DNA of 64,000 bases from Chromera velia (lineage: Eukaryota; Sar; Chromeraceae): contig JAHBMJ010000288.1 of the NCBI GenBank assembly GCA_018398765.1, positions 53,972 to 117,971 of the forward strand. Direction: 5' to 3'. The first letter of the stretch is position 1. Each line of letters opens with the position of its first letter. Below are positions 1 to 10,781 of the stretch, piece by piece. The translations under genes and the position numbers were made by a program. Under the pieces are notes generated by a model that was given only the letters and a program-made list of their open reading frames with translations, was not told where the DNA came from and did no database searches.

Positions 1-432
1 ATCGAGATGGTGGAAGACGAAATCCATCTGGTGATAGAATATCATGTTTTTGACAGAGAGAGAGCAGAGATGTTCAGAAAGTCTTAGATAGAAGAGAAAT
101 GGGACAGCAAGATGGAAGAAAGAGCCAGAAAGGCAGCCACACAAAGAGAAGAGCTCAGCAGAGAAGAGGGAAAAAGAGAAAACTCAACGCTTTTCTGCTT
201 TCTGTTGAATGAATATCATACAGCAGTGGATAAGTTTTTAGGATGGGCGTTATTCAGACGGAGGGTGTTTGAGAAGTGTCCAGGATGGTACGGACACATA
301 GAGGGAAACCATCACGCTCTGGCAGCCAGACATGTAGGAATAACAGGAAGGCAACGGGCGATCAAGAGACTAACAAAAGAATATGAGGAGACGATTGATA
401 ACTTAGAGACAACCGAAGGAGCATTAGGGTAG
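1..432 (+). mobile_element. 3' end of a degraded LINE (non-LTR retrotransposon)
   Basis: A frame open from the left edge reads DEIHLVIE followed by an acidic/basic helix-rich stretch. It resembles the tail after the reverse transcriptase in LINEs, and the copies at 1126-2997 and 11727-11879 carry related tails (D-x-L/I-H-x-L-T-E-C). One in-frame TAG lies at 85-87; the frame then resumes for 106 residues from 112 to a TAG at 430-432. The reverse transcriptase itself would lie left of the window. Simple ATCA and TCA/TTA repeats follow, as is common at LINE 3' ends. Family resemblance is seen; the exact clade cannot be named from this piece. Confidence 0.55.
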
Positions 433-568
433 AGAAGGAGGGGGCCGCAGAAGAAGATTGATAAAGTGAATAAGAAGAGGTTCAGCGAGGAAGCCCAAAT
501 CGCATGCCGTTTCAGATCGATTTTCAGGCCGGAAAGCTAACACGGATCCTAGGGTGGAACAATGTCAT

Positions 569-672
569 ATCAATCAATCAATCAATCAATCAATCAATTA
601 ATCAATCAGAAAAAACCATGAGAAACTAAAAACAATTTTTATCATCATCATCATCATCATTATTATTATTAT
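569..672. repeat. ATCA, TCA and TTA microsatellites, probable LINE tail
   Basis: An ATCA run at about 569-609 is followed by an A-rich stretch and then TCA and TTA runs at about 641-672. The position just after the LINE reading frame suggests the element's terminal simple repeat. Similar ATCA-type runs recur in AT-rich DNA near 12147-12186 and 47020-47053. Confidence 0.7.
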
Positions 673-1125
673 ATTGTTATTAATCGGTCTATAGGCCATC
701 ATGCAATGCATGAGTCTAAGACAATGCTTTATTGCCCCTTTGCCAGACCTGCATCATACAATGGGAGAGGGCTTTATTCTTGCAACTCTAAACACCCTGT
801 ATCTAGAAGATGCTTTCTCAATCGCTGATGTCGTTTCCCTTCTGTGGGAGGAGTGCGACGACTGCAACAGAGACTCTCAGGCAGTAGAGGCAGACAGGAA
901 GACCAGTGGAGAACGGGGACGGGAGATGTACTTGGGAGATAGAAAAAGAACATTCAAAAGGTGAGACGGGCAGAGGGGTAAGTAACCATCATATGCATGG
1001 AATTGCAGGCCTTACAATGGAGGGCGCAGACAGATGTTTCGCAAGAGTCACAGCGCCGGTATGGGTAAGTGTCTGAGTGCCAGGATGACCTTCATTCATG
1101 CCAATAATTCGCTTTGCGTGGCATG
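673..1125. other. Spacer between two LINE pieces, no gene seen
   Basis: About 450 bases between the tails of two oppositely oriented LINE fragments. It probably includes their 3' untranslated sequence. The short open frames here match nothing I recognise. Confidence 0.5.
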
Positions 1126-2997
1126 TTACAGAGGGGTGGAGTCTTTCGATAGCAACCACTTTCTCTCTCTTTCTTGGGCTTTGTTTATTTTGGCTTCAAT
1201 TTCGGTTACAATTGTATTCAGAGCCTCTTGATTTGCTCTTGTTTCTGTGCATTCAGTCAGTCGGTGTAGCAGATCGTCTGCTTTGCCCCTGCATGCAGGG
1301 CAAACCACGTCTTCCAGCCCTCTGTAAGATGTATGGGGGCGACGATCGAGCAACATATACAGCAAGGCTAAAAAAAGGCCTGAGGACCAGATCGCAGTGC
1401 AAGGGAGGGAAATGAAACGGGAGGACGAAGGAGATAAGTAAAAAATAAAGGAAAAGAAGAGGAGAGACGAACGTTGGGCAGTAGGATAAGATGATTGGAA
1501 CATATTTGATCTGACGCCTCTGCCAAACTGCAAAACCGCCCCCCGTGAAGCGGCCCTTTCTAGACAAACATCAATCCATTCATCAACTTCCCGGTTGATC
1601 ACTGCTCTTAAGAGAAGGAGACGGCCAACTTTAGTGGCTTTCTTCCTTCTCCTGATAGTTGGATTGACAGTCACAAATTCTTCCAATCTGGTCGACCCAA
1701 TCAATTTTTGTGCGTATATCATAGAAGAAGGATAATCACCATTCATTAAAGCCGACCAGGCACCTGCGGGCATCTTGGGGTCAATATGTTTTAAATTAGT
1801 CAAATACTACCCAGCAAGTCTCATCAACACGTATACACGTGCAGGAAGTAGAACAACAGTACATAGAGTAGGTACATAGAAAGAGGAGAGAGACAGATTC
1901 AAAGCCTAACGGACAAAGCGTAATTGAAGGGCATCTAATGCATCTATGTCTGACTTGCGGACAGGTAGACAGTCAAACGCGTATAGAGCAACAGGCAACC
2001 AGAAAGCGCATAGACACAAAATTTTTGCTGCGGGGAGCAGGCGACCTAAAGAGAGTGCCACGTTCTTTGCATGACCCATCCATCTACTCGCTATGCTAAG
2101 CCTCTCTTCTATTACCTCCCTTAAGTCTCCCCCTTCGAACAAAAGAACACCCAGATACTTATATGACCCCACTCTCTCGACTTCTTTTCCTCTAAACATA
2201 AGCCTGCCTTCAATTGCAGGGTGAGAATCGGACAGACGTATGATTTTCGTCTTTTTCAAATTAACAGTGAGGCCTCTTTCTTCACAAAAAGAATTCAATT
2301 CATTCAAGCTGACCTGTAGATCATGTACGCTCTCAGCAACGAGGACGAGGTTATCGGTATAACCAAGGCTATCGCACTCAACCCCATCGAGCAGAACTTT
2401 TGCACGACCGGAAGCCTTCACGGTTTCATGCAGATCATTGATGAAAATGAAGAAGAGGAGAGGAGAGAGAGGATCCCCTTGTTTTACCCCTTTCTCTTCT
2501 TCGAACAGAAAAAGGCTGCCAGTGATGTTTCCGTACACATTTGTATACATTGCCTAAATTATTTTGACATCGACTGCACTCACTCCTTGCTTCAACAAAA
2601 CTTCAAACAAAACATCCCTGGGGAGGGAGTCAAAGGCTTTGCTGAAGTCTACAAAGCATGCTAAGAAGGGTTTCTTTCTTTTCTTTGCCTTTTGCATTAG
2701 CGCGGTAAGTGTTCCAATAGCTTTTCTTATTCCTACCCCTTGCTGAAATCCTAACTGCCTATGATCAATCTTCACCTGCGATGTAAGACGGGCAGAGAGC
2801 CTGAGGAGTGAAGAAAAGAGTTTAATTTGGTAAGAGTGAGACAACATGAATCGGACGCCACTCACCCGGGTCGGGGGAAGGAGGCGTCCTCGTTGTCTAC
2901 CTATACGAATGGCATTTTCTAGATTGTTAAACTTTGAATGAAACTTTGATTCTGCATCTTGGTGACCTAGATGGCGACAGAGGGCCAAGTAGAAAGG
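1126..2997 (-). mobile_element. LINE reverse transcriptase fragment, 5' truncated
   Basis: Read on the minus strand, one continuous frame carries reverse transcriptase motifs in order: QLGFQQGVG, then FVDFSKAFD (catalytic Asp), GVKQGDPLSPLLF, the YTDN variant of the YADD box, NLKKTK and YKYLGVLL. A C-terminal Cys/His patch CPAC...HRLTEC and a helix-rich tail end in TAA at 1126-1128. Three in-frame TAG codons (2554-2556, 1906-1908, 1807-1809) interrupt it but no frameshift is needed. The endonuclease domain expected upstream is absent, so the copy is 5' truncated near 2997, the usual fate of LINE insertions. The second Asp of the active-site box is Asn here, another sign of a dead copy. Confidence 0.85.
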
Positions 2998-3313
2998 GAA
3001 AAAAGATAACAGTCATTGTTAAGTATTCTTTACAGCTAGCTCTACAGTTTCACGCACAACTTTATGTTATTAAATTTTCTAATACTACACAGCAATCAAA
3101 AAGCGTTGTGTTGAAAGTTGAAAGACTCCGCCCGATCCTAGGCCGATCTTGGCTAGGATCTTGGCCGTCTTCTTCACTAGCGTCTTCGGCGACTCTTCGC
3201 TTTTCCTTTTTCTTTGACCACAATGCCTGGCACAATGCGTCCCTGAGTAACTGTTATTTGCTTCAGATCAGGAGAACTCGGTATGAACTCGGCTGAATCA
3301 TCACCTATAGAGC

Positions 3314-3346
<33 letters not shown>

Positions 3347-3700
3347 TTTCTGCATGTCTCTTTCTCTCTCCCCCTTTTCTCGCTCAACCTCCCCCCCACC
3401 CTCTAAGTTCTTTCATGAGATCCTCTTTACTCGTGCCTGATCGAATTCTTCAGTCTTACCCGTCAGTCGATTCTCAGCCCTTTTTTCTCCTCTCTCCCTC
3501 TTCCCACCAGACCGCCTTCTAAAGTGAAGCGTGCATTCATTCTGTGAGAGACGGAACAACCACCTTCCTTCCTTCCTTCCTTCCTTCCTTCCTCCGCCTT
3601 GCTGACGACTCACTTCATCAAGCAATCCAGCAACCAACAAATCAATGAAGTCATCCACCCACCCATCTACTCAACGCCTGACTGATGCCTTTACTGACCA
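2998..3700. other. Intergenic, microsatellites only
   Basis: No gene is seen. It contains a TTTC run at about 3316-3350 and a TTCC run at about 3563-3593. Open frames here are driven by these low-complexity pyrimidine stretches. Confidence 0.6.
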
Positions 3701-4788
3701 TCATCCCGAGGCTCCACCCACCAACTTCTGCAAAAACCTGACAAGACCTTCCGCCTCACTATTCCGCTGTCTCAGGGGAAGTAGAGACGCGGGATCCCCT
3801 CTCTCGGCACAGCGGAGAGAACCCCATCGCATCACAAACTTGGACCGCAACGCCCAGACCATCAACTTCTTGCTGTCTTTCTCTTTTTCCCTTTCTTTTT
3901 CCTTCTTTGTACCTTTCTGCTGTTCGGCCTGCGAGGGTGCCGCCGTCTCTTGCTCCTCTCCCCCCTCTTTCCCCTTCTTCCTCTGCCGTACTCCCTCTCC
4001 CTCTGCCTCATTTTTCTCTTCCTGTTCTTTCTCCTTCTCCCCCTCCCCTCTGCCCTCTTCACCCACAGGCAAAGTCATCGCAGCAAGGCGGAGGAGCACC
4101 TCTGCCCCTGCCGGTGTGGTCACCCGGAACCCTGGACACACAGACGCAATGATGTGGTGGAGGGGGGAGGTCATCAAGAGCATCGGGGGTGCAACGGAGG
4201 TGGCGACTACACCAGGACAGGCAGACAGAGACAGAACCGGAGGGAGATTCTTGATGCTAGGGTCGAGACGGTCCGATTCGGAAGGGGACAGAAAACCGTT
4301 CGCATGAGCCCAAGAGGAAGTGAGTGCACCAGACAGAAGGTCCTGCATGGACATGCATGCAACAAGAGGGATTTATGGGTGCATGCTTTCATTGGTTTGT
4401 TTATCTCTGCTTCTTTCTCTTCGTTGTTGGGGGAAACGAGCGTGAGGGAGGAAGAAGAAGGATGGATGATGGAAAGGAATCGGAGGCATTGTTCTGTGCC
4501 ATCATAAACCCCTTTTGTTAAGAAGTCAGTCAGTCTTTGATTTCCTTTTCTCGATCCGTCCAACGTGTTTCGTCCGTCTCCCATTCTGTTCCTCTTCCTT
4601 CGCACCCTTCTGCTCTCTGGTTTGTTTCCTTTGCATCTTTCCTTTGTGCTATCATGTTCAGTGATTCCTTTCATCTTTCGGTTCGTTTCTTTTCATCCAT
4701 TCATTTTTTTTTTTCCTTCCGCTCTTTCGAAGGGTCTTTTCTTTCTTTTCTCTCCTTTTTTCTTCTTTCTCTCTCTCCCCCTCTCTCC

Positions 4789-4819
<31 letters not shown>

Positions 4820-5878
4820 TCGTTCTTTCTCGACTCCCGCCATTCGTGCGCATTCTTTCTTCTTCAATCCGCACTGCCTTCCCCTGACTGACCGTGAGGT
4901 ACTTTGAGGCTCCATAGGGATCCTTGACGTTGACACAGTCGAAGGGAACTCTGGATTCCTCTATCACCCCCTTCTCCTTCCCCCCTGCCGTCTCTAGGTC
5001 TCGAAGCAGGGCGGCACGGCTGGCTGCCCTGCTGCCTGTCCAGATACATCGAGTGCGAGGGTGCAGGCAGCCCTGCTCGTGCAACTCTGACAGAAAGAGA
5101 AAGTGGCCGGCAACGTGCACAGCAAACTCTGGGGCGAGTGGGGTCCCTAGAAAATCGAGAGTGGGGGGGGAGGTGAGGTCCTTTGAGGTTCTCTGGCACA
5201 GGATGCTCTCACCCATTGGTGTAGCTCTTGAGGTCTCAAAGAAATGACCTATCCGACTGGGAGAGAACAAACCCAAAAGAACCTCCCAATTCTCACCCTG
5301 ATGCGCCATTTGCCCAGCATTGAAAAACAGCATATCTATTCGGATCTGCCGATTCTTCAACACTTCCACTGCTTTCTTCACACTGGAGGGGGCGCTCACA
5401 TCGACCTGAATCAACTCCACAAGGTGTCTCTGGGTCTCGGGCATTGTCGCTGTGATATTCTCCAGAGCCTTCTGGCCCCTCTCGACAGATCTGCAGGCGA
5501 GAAATGTGTGGACACCCGCATCGGCCAGACGAGCAGCAAGTGCCAGGCCGATACCGGAGTTTGCACCTGTGATCAGTGCGGTGGGAGTCTTCTTCCCCTC
5601 CTGACTCGGATCGACGCAGCAGGAGAAGTGATCTGCAAGAACCATGCAGCCCATACAAGCAAAAATTGTGGTTCATGCAAGTTACTGATGAAGGTCAATC
5701 GGCTGATCAAAACGAATAAGCTGCAGTGCCTACCTGCATTGAACACTTTCAGCCTCCGCTCTGCTTGTTGCTTTGAAATCCTGTGCCATGCGCGAAACAG
5801 GCCGAAAAGAACCCTGAAAACGATGAGGAACAGGAAGACACCAGAGTAGACTGAATTTTTGCCGTCTCCTCCGAACAT
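3701..5878 (-). CDS. HSD17B7: 3-ketosteroid reductase / 17-beta-HSD type 7-like short-chain dehydrogenase
   Basis: Likely reduces the C3 ketone of 4-demethylated sterol intermediates with NADPH at the ER (ERG27/HSD17B7 family). Exons on the minus strand are 5734-5878, 4893-5632 and 3701-4342; phases agree and give about 508 residues. The N-terminus holds a membrane segment (YSGVFLFLIVFRVLFGLF). Next come the cofactor motif TGANSGIG, ACRSVERG, the FNAG motif, CIWTGSR with the catalytic-region Ser, and the active-site YGASK at the end of exon 2. Exon 3 starts DLLSGAL and carries the family's SACPGVV and GAEVLLRL stretches. After that comes an unusual Glu/Lys-rich insert; 3929-4066 could be a 138-nt in-frame intron (GTGGGT donor, CGCAG acceptor). 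Intron 2 holds CTTT repeats. The gene is divergent from the coiled-coil gene. Family assignment is strong; the sterol substrate is inferred. Confidence 0.85.
4789..4823. repeat. CTTT microsatellite in intron 2 of the reductase gene
   Basis: A short run of TTTC units lies in the second intron of the HSD17B7-like gene. It creates a spurious Lys/Glu/Arg-rich extension if the minus-strand frame is read through instead of being spliced. Confidence 0.8.
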
Positions 5879-6476
5879 GGTGAAAGTTCAAGCGTTTTTG
5901 ATCCCCGGTACTATGTTGAATTCCTCAGTGGCCTGGGGAGGATCCGACACAGACTAGTGGCCTACAACAAACCGTTCCGACTTCCAGATGAATATAACTG
6001 TGCGTGGACGAGCATGTTCGAAGGGCAATGAATGTGGAAAAGTCATGAAAACTTGGCCGAAGATTGCTCACGCGCGTGACTTTTTTATAGCCTACTTGAC
6101 GTTCGCCTGCATGCGGGGCGCGCAATTCGAGCGCATGCGAAAATGTAATTCTGACATTTTTCGGGGTCCCACGCATGCATGCAGTCATGTCGATCGATGA
6201 TCGAGTCTCTTCAGTAAGCAGATCATCATTCTTCGACGTAAACCATACGCTTTGCATACATGTAGATCTCTAAGTCAAGCCACGCATGTCTCAGAGAGTA
6301 CTCTTGGACGCTCTTGTGACCTAGCTGGAGATTGTTCAGGTTGTCCAGGCGAGTTCCGTCTAACTTCTTCTCATTGGTCTTGTAACAGTCTCGAGTGGGA
6401 GCGTTGTTTCAACTCTTCAGACCATTCTTCTGGGTCTCTCCCACAGTCACAAGGAGTCGTTCTTCGATCTGCAATC
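5879..6476. promoter_or_regulatory. Shared upstream region of two divergent genes
   Basis: About 600 bases separate the start codons of the minus-strand reductase gene and the plus-strand coiled-coil gene. Both promoters should lie here. One TGCATGCA palindrome lies near 6173-6180. No TATA-like element is convincing. Confidence 0.4.
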
Positions 6477-8495
6477 ATGGACGGTCTCGAGGCATTGCAA
6501 CAGCAGAACATGATGTTGCAGCAGAAGATGAACGAGTTAGGAATGGGAGACCAGGCCTTTCACCCCTCCATGATGGCCAATAGCGAAGCCAACACAGACA
6601 ACAACACAGAGCGCACCGATGGTACCAGGGTGCGCTCCATTCACGAAGCAGATCGCCTCAGAAAAGCTATTGCTGCAAACACAAAGGCGATCACCAACCG
6701 CATCAAGTATTTTGAGGTGGGTTCTATCAATGCAACACTCTGACAACCACTTGTTTACGCAAGTGTTGTTTGATTACCGAAATGTCTCGTTTGCTTCTTC
6801 TTACTGGCTCTTCTCCCAAACCTCTTTTCCATCGACTAAATGCAGAGAGAGGAACAAAAGATCTGGAAGGACTTGGAGGAAGTCAGAAGACACGCGTGCA
6901 AGATCGAGTCCGGCAAGACGCGCTCTCTCGAGAAACGCCTGGCAGAGAAAGTGGTCAGTCAGTCGTCCTATGTTTTGTTTAGTGATCTCTCTTTCTCCTC
7001 TCCATTGTCGCATCTATGATTTTCAAGTGCACCTTTTGAAAGATGATAAGCATACTTATAGATACACACATGTATGTGCTGATTGTGCAGGTGACTCAGT
7101 CGAAGGAACAACAGATGAAAATCAACCAACAGAGGGCAGCAGAAGTCCGCACGATTCGGGAAAATCTGACGAAGGTCGGTGTGGTCTTTCTCGTCCGCAT
7201 CATTGGCCGTCTAGCTGTCCTCTGATTGAACGAACTCCTGTCCGTCTACATATACATCCGTCTAGCTGTCCGAAAGCGTTCGATCTTTCTCTTTTTTTTT
7301 GTTCAGTAATCTCGCTGGCACTGTTGCCCTTGCTTCTTAGCGAGCGTGTATGCCCTGTCACTCGTGCCGCATGACCCTCGAATCGCTGCCGACTTAGATA
7401 TCTGATGGCGCACGTGCCCAGCTAGGCGGCTCTAGTATCTTGACCTTAATTGGTCGTTCCTGCCCCCCGTCAGAGCACAATCAACCCGAAAGCGTCAACG
7501 CTTCTCCTTCTGGGACGTCCCTGCTTTGTGCTTGCAGAAAGCCCTGTTCGAGCAGATGGAGGAAAAGAGAAAGCACAGCGAGCAGAGAAGGACGGAAGCC
7601 CGAGTGAGTACGTCATCTAAAGAAAAAGAAAAAGCGAAAGAAACAGCAAGGGGAGACGAGGACGAGCGCTACAGTCTTTTCACTTTGTTTCCTGTTCCGA
7701 CTTCATTCCTTCGCTTTGTGATATTCCCTCTTTGCTACGACAGTCGGTGGCCCTTCTGCCATCGCAATCCCTTTCCCATTTACCATTCGTCGTTTTCTCT
7801 CTTCCTCCAGAATGAACATGGGTACTCTTCTGCCTCTTCTCACCTTCTCTCCCCCACCCCCTTGTCTCCTCACAGGAGCTCCTTCGACACAAGCACATGA
7901 TGGAGGCGCAACAACGACTGCGCAACAGCAGCAGAGCCGTCGCTCTGCAGAGAGAGCACAACATGGCCAGACAGTCCGTCAACACCCGCAAGGTCGGTTT
8001 GTCGTTTTTTTTGCGTCTTCCTTCCTTCGTTGGTTGTATGGTTGGTGGTTTCTTCTTCAGTCTGGTGTGTGCTCAAGAACGCCAAGGAAACGGAGGAGAT
8101 CGAAGATGCAAATCCTCAAACGACTTTCCCAATGAAAGTGTGAATTCAGCACCTTCTTTTTCTTCACTGATGGTTCTGAAGGCAGATCGATCGAGTTGAA
8201 GGAACAACCTCTCTTTCTGGTTTTGATGTCGATCGTCCTTCCTCTCTTTGTTTCTGTGCGGCACACATCCATCTGCCTTTTCTTTTGTCTTGCGCTATTT
8301 GTTGCTGGCTGCCTTCTCACGCACGACTTTCCTAGATCCATTCCGCATGGGAATGTTTTTTTCTTCTCTCCGCAATCGGGGCACTGAATTTTCGTCTGGG
8401 GCCCCTCCCCTCTCAGGAGCGTTTCTTCCTTTGAGAAAGCACGATCGACACTTTCAGACTTCCTTCGATGGCTCTGGTCTCTCCGGTTGTAGGCC

Positions 8496-8532
<37 letters not shown>

Positions 8533-8729
8533 TGTGCCTCTGTGCAGGCCGTGCGACTGCAAAAGATTCATGAGGAGCAGGAACAAAAGAGATTCGTCCT
8601 CGAGAGGGAGGTGGGTTTACTGCCTTTACTGTTTTTGCTCTCTTGTCTTTCAGTCTGCCCTCATCCCGTCATGCTTCCTTCTCTTTACTTTGGAATCTGC
8701 CTCTCTGTCCATTTGTTCAGACATATTGG

Positions 8730-8764
<35 letters not shown>

Positions 8765-9529
8765 GTCTGTCGGACAGTCAGCCAATCATCCATTCCGTCA
8801 GCCAGCTAGCCAGCCATCAAACCCTATGTCAGCGTCAGAGTGTTTGTGCTTCGTACAGCTTCTTTTAGAATCTCCCCCTCGTGTCTTGTCAACTTCTGTC
8901 TTTGTCTGGCTGGCTATCTGACTACTTACTTATTTATCTGCATGCAGTTGATGTCAATGGAGAAAGCGCTGCCAGAATTGGAGCGCAGAGAGATGCAATG
9001 CCTCGAGAGGCTCCAGAACTCCCGGTCAGCCCTGCCGTTCTTCTTCCCTCACTCAGTTCAGACAGAAAGTTTGTGCATGGATTTTCGATCTTCTTCGGTT
9101 GCGCGCGAGGGACTTAGACAGAGGGGAGGCGGGATAAGGAGTAAGCGCCAGCCAGCGACACCGTGCACCGAGCAGCAACTGTGCATGCGTGGCTTTTCTG
9201 GGCCAGGGAGATGAAAAGTTTTTAACAAGATGAGCGAGGGACGAGAAAAAGCGCAGAAGGCAAGAAGCAGGTCTTTTCTTGCCGCCCCTTTCCTTCTCAA
9301 TCTTGCATTTCCTCTCTCTTATCTTAATTTTGTGCTTTGCGAAGATGCCCGCCTCTCGATCGATCAATTCTTCTTTCCTTCCTTCCTTTTCGCATGCTTG
9401 CAGACTGGTGACCCAAGCAGTCCTGCAGGAACTCGAGAGCTCTCTCGGGCAGACTTCTCCTGTAAGCACTCTGCTGCGGTCAGTCAGGACGCCTTTGTGT
9501 TTCTGCATGTCTCCGTTCATTCATGCCCG

Positions 9530-9560
<31 letters not shown>

Positions 9561-9569
9561 GTCTTTCTG

Positions 9570-9600
<31 letters not shown>

Positions 9601-9609
9601 GTCTTTCTG

Positions 9610-9640
<31 letters not shown>

Positions 9641-9665
9641 GTCTTTCTGTCTTTCTGTCTTTCTG

Positions 9666-9696
<31 letters not shown>

Positions 9697-9757
9697 GTCT
9701 TTCTGTCTTTCTTTCTTTCTTTCTTTCTTTCTGTCTTTCTGTCTTTCTGTCTTTCTG

Positions 9758-9788
<31 letters not shown>

Positions 9789-9845
9789 GTCTTTCTGTCT
9801 GTCTGTCTTTCTTTCTTTCTTTCTTTCTGTCTTTCTGTCTTTCTG

Positions 9846-9880
<35 letters not shown>

Positions 9881-10781
9881 GTCTTTCTGTCTTTCTGTCT
9901 TTCTTTCTTTCTGTCTTTCTTTCTTTCTTCCTTCCTTCCTTCCTTCCTTCCTTTCTTTCTTTCTTTCTGCCTTTCTTTCTTTCTTTCTTTCTTCCTTTCT
10001 CATTGTGTCAGTTGATGGAACCATTGATTCATTTATGCCTGCATGATAAGCCAGCGAGGCATTCAAGAGAATCACTTTCACACTTCGATCTCTATGGCTG
10101 CAATCGATCAAGAGAGAGACGACACCCACCGCTGTTCTTTCTACTCTCTTCTTCCTTCACCTTGTTTCTTCACGCTTCTCCCTTCGTTTGACGCAACGAT
10201 GATGGTGATGAGGAGGATACCTCCTGCAGGATATGCAGTTACTTGAATTCTGTATGAAAGTAAATGCAAAAAAACAAAATCATGAGGATACTTCCTGCAG
10301 GACCCGCACCACCCCCGGAGGCACCAGACACCGAAGCAGCACCACCAACGTCAGAGCGGGAGGAGGAGAGAACGAGACGATGATGATGCGTCCTGCCACG
10401 CAGCAGGCAGAGGAGGCCAACGGCAGGGTCTTCCAGAAACCTGCCGAGAGGGCCCGCGCAATTCCAACAGGCACCACTTCCGCCACCCCTCCGCCGTTCC
10501 CTGGAGTCTCTTCCGCTGCCATGCCCCCCCACTGGTCCCCTGACTCTCCGTATGCCCAGATGGATAGGAAAGAGAAGCAAACAGCCGACGGGGAGATGGA
10601 GAATGGAGTGGGACTGTCACACGATCATGTCACTGCAGACCTCGCTGCCCGTTTCTCCCAAGCCGTCACGTTCCCCCCCGCCCAGCCTGTCGGCGTCTCT
10701 CCTCCCTCTGCTCCTGCTGCCGTCATTCCGGCGGGTGGAGACGCCATGGAGGCGGGGTGTGTGGACTCCTCAGATCCCTAG
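6477..10781 (+). CDS. Conserved-looking coiled-coil protein with Pro/Ala/Thr-rich tail
   Basis: Exons are 6477-6716, 6846-6953, 7091-7174, 7538-7603, 7876-7992, a tentative 8078-8137, 8548-8610, 8948-9024, 9404-9478 and 10301-10781. Splice phases agree, giving about 436 residues (456 with the tentative exon). Start ATG at 6477 opens MDGLEALQQQNMML. Residues from about 50 to 300 are almost all charged helix (for example EREEQKIWKDLEEVRRHACK; LERREMQCLERLQNSRLV), typical of a long coiled coil, probably a cytoskeletal or scaffold part. The last exon encodes a disordered tail rich in Pro, Ala, Thr and Met. Introns are rich in CT, TGTC and CTTT repeats. I do not recognise the family. The last exon has a duplicated acceptor (10213-10302). 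Confidence 0.7.
8496..8770. repeat. CT and TGTC microsatellites in introns of the coiled-coil gene
   Basis: A CT run at about 8496-8529 sits directly before the 8548 exon and may act as its polypyrimidine tract. A TGTC run occupies about 8731-8770 in the next intron. Confidence 0.8.
9530..10000. repeat. About 470-bp CTTT/CTGT/CTTC repeat tract
   Basis: A nearly unbroken array of TTTC units, interspersed with TTTCTGTC variants and a TTCC block near 9930-9955. It lies inside the last intron of the coiled-coil gene. The plus strand is almost wholly pyrimidine apart from G in the TGTC units. It produces several long but meaningless open frames on both strands. Confidence 0.95.
10213..10302 (+). 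repeat. Duplicated 3' splice-site segment
   Basis: The 19-base segment GAGGATACCTCCTGCAGGA at 10213-10231 recurs at 10284-10302 with one mismatch. Each copy holds a TCCTGCAG acceptor. The downstream acceptor (exon start 10301) keeps the long C-terminal frame; the upstream one (exon start 10230) would meet TGA after eight codons. Confidence 0.7.

Noticed and set aside
8078-8137. 20-codon exon in the coiled-coil gene
   Set aside because: Kept only as tentative: the acceptor (CTCAAG) and donor (GTGTGA) are poor, although phase and charged residues fit.
9230-10191. Frames of 200-260 residues of Phe/Leu/Ser or Lys/Glu/Arg
   Set aside because: These are translations of the CTTT/CTGT tract and have no protein meaning.
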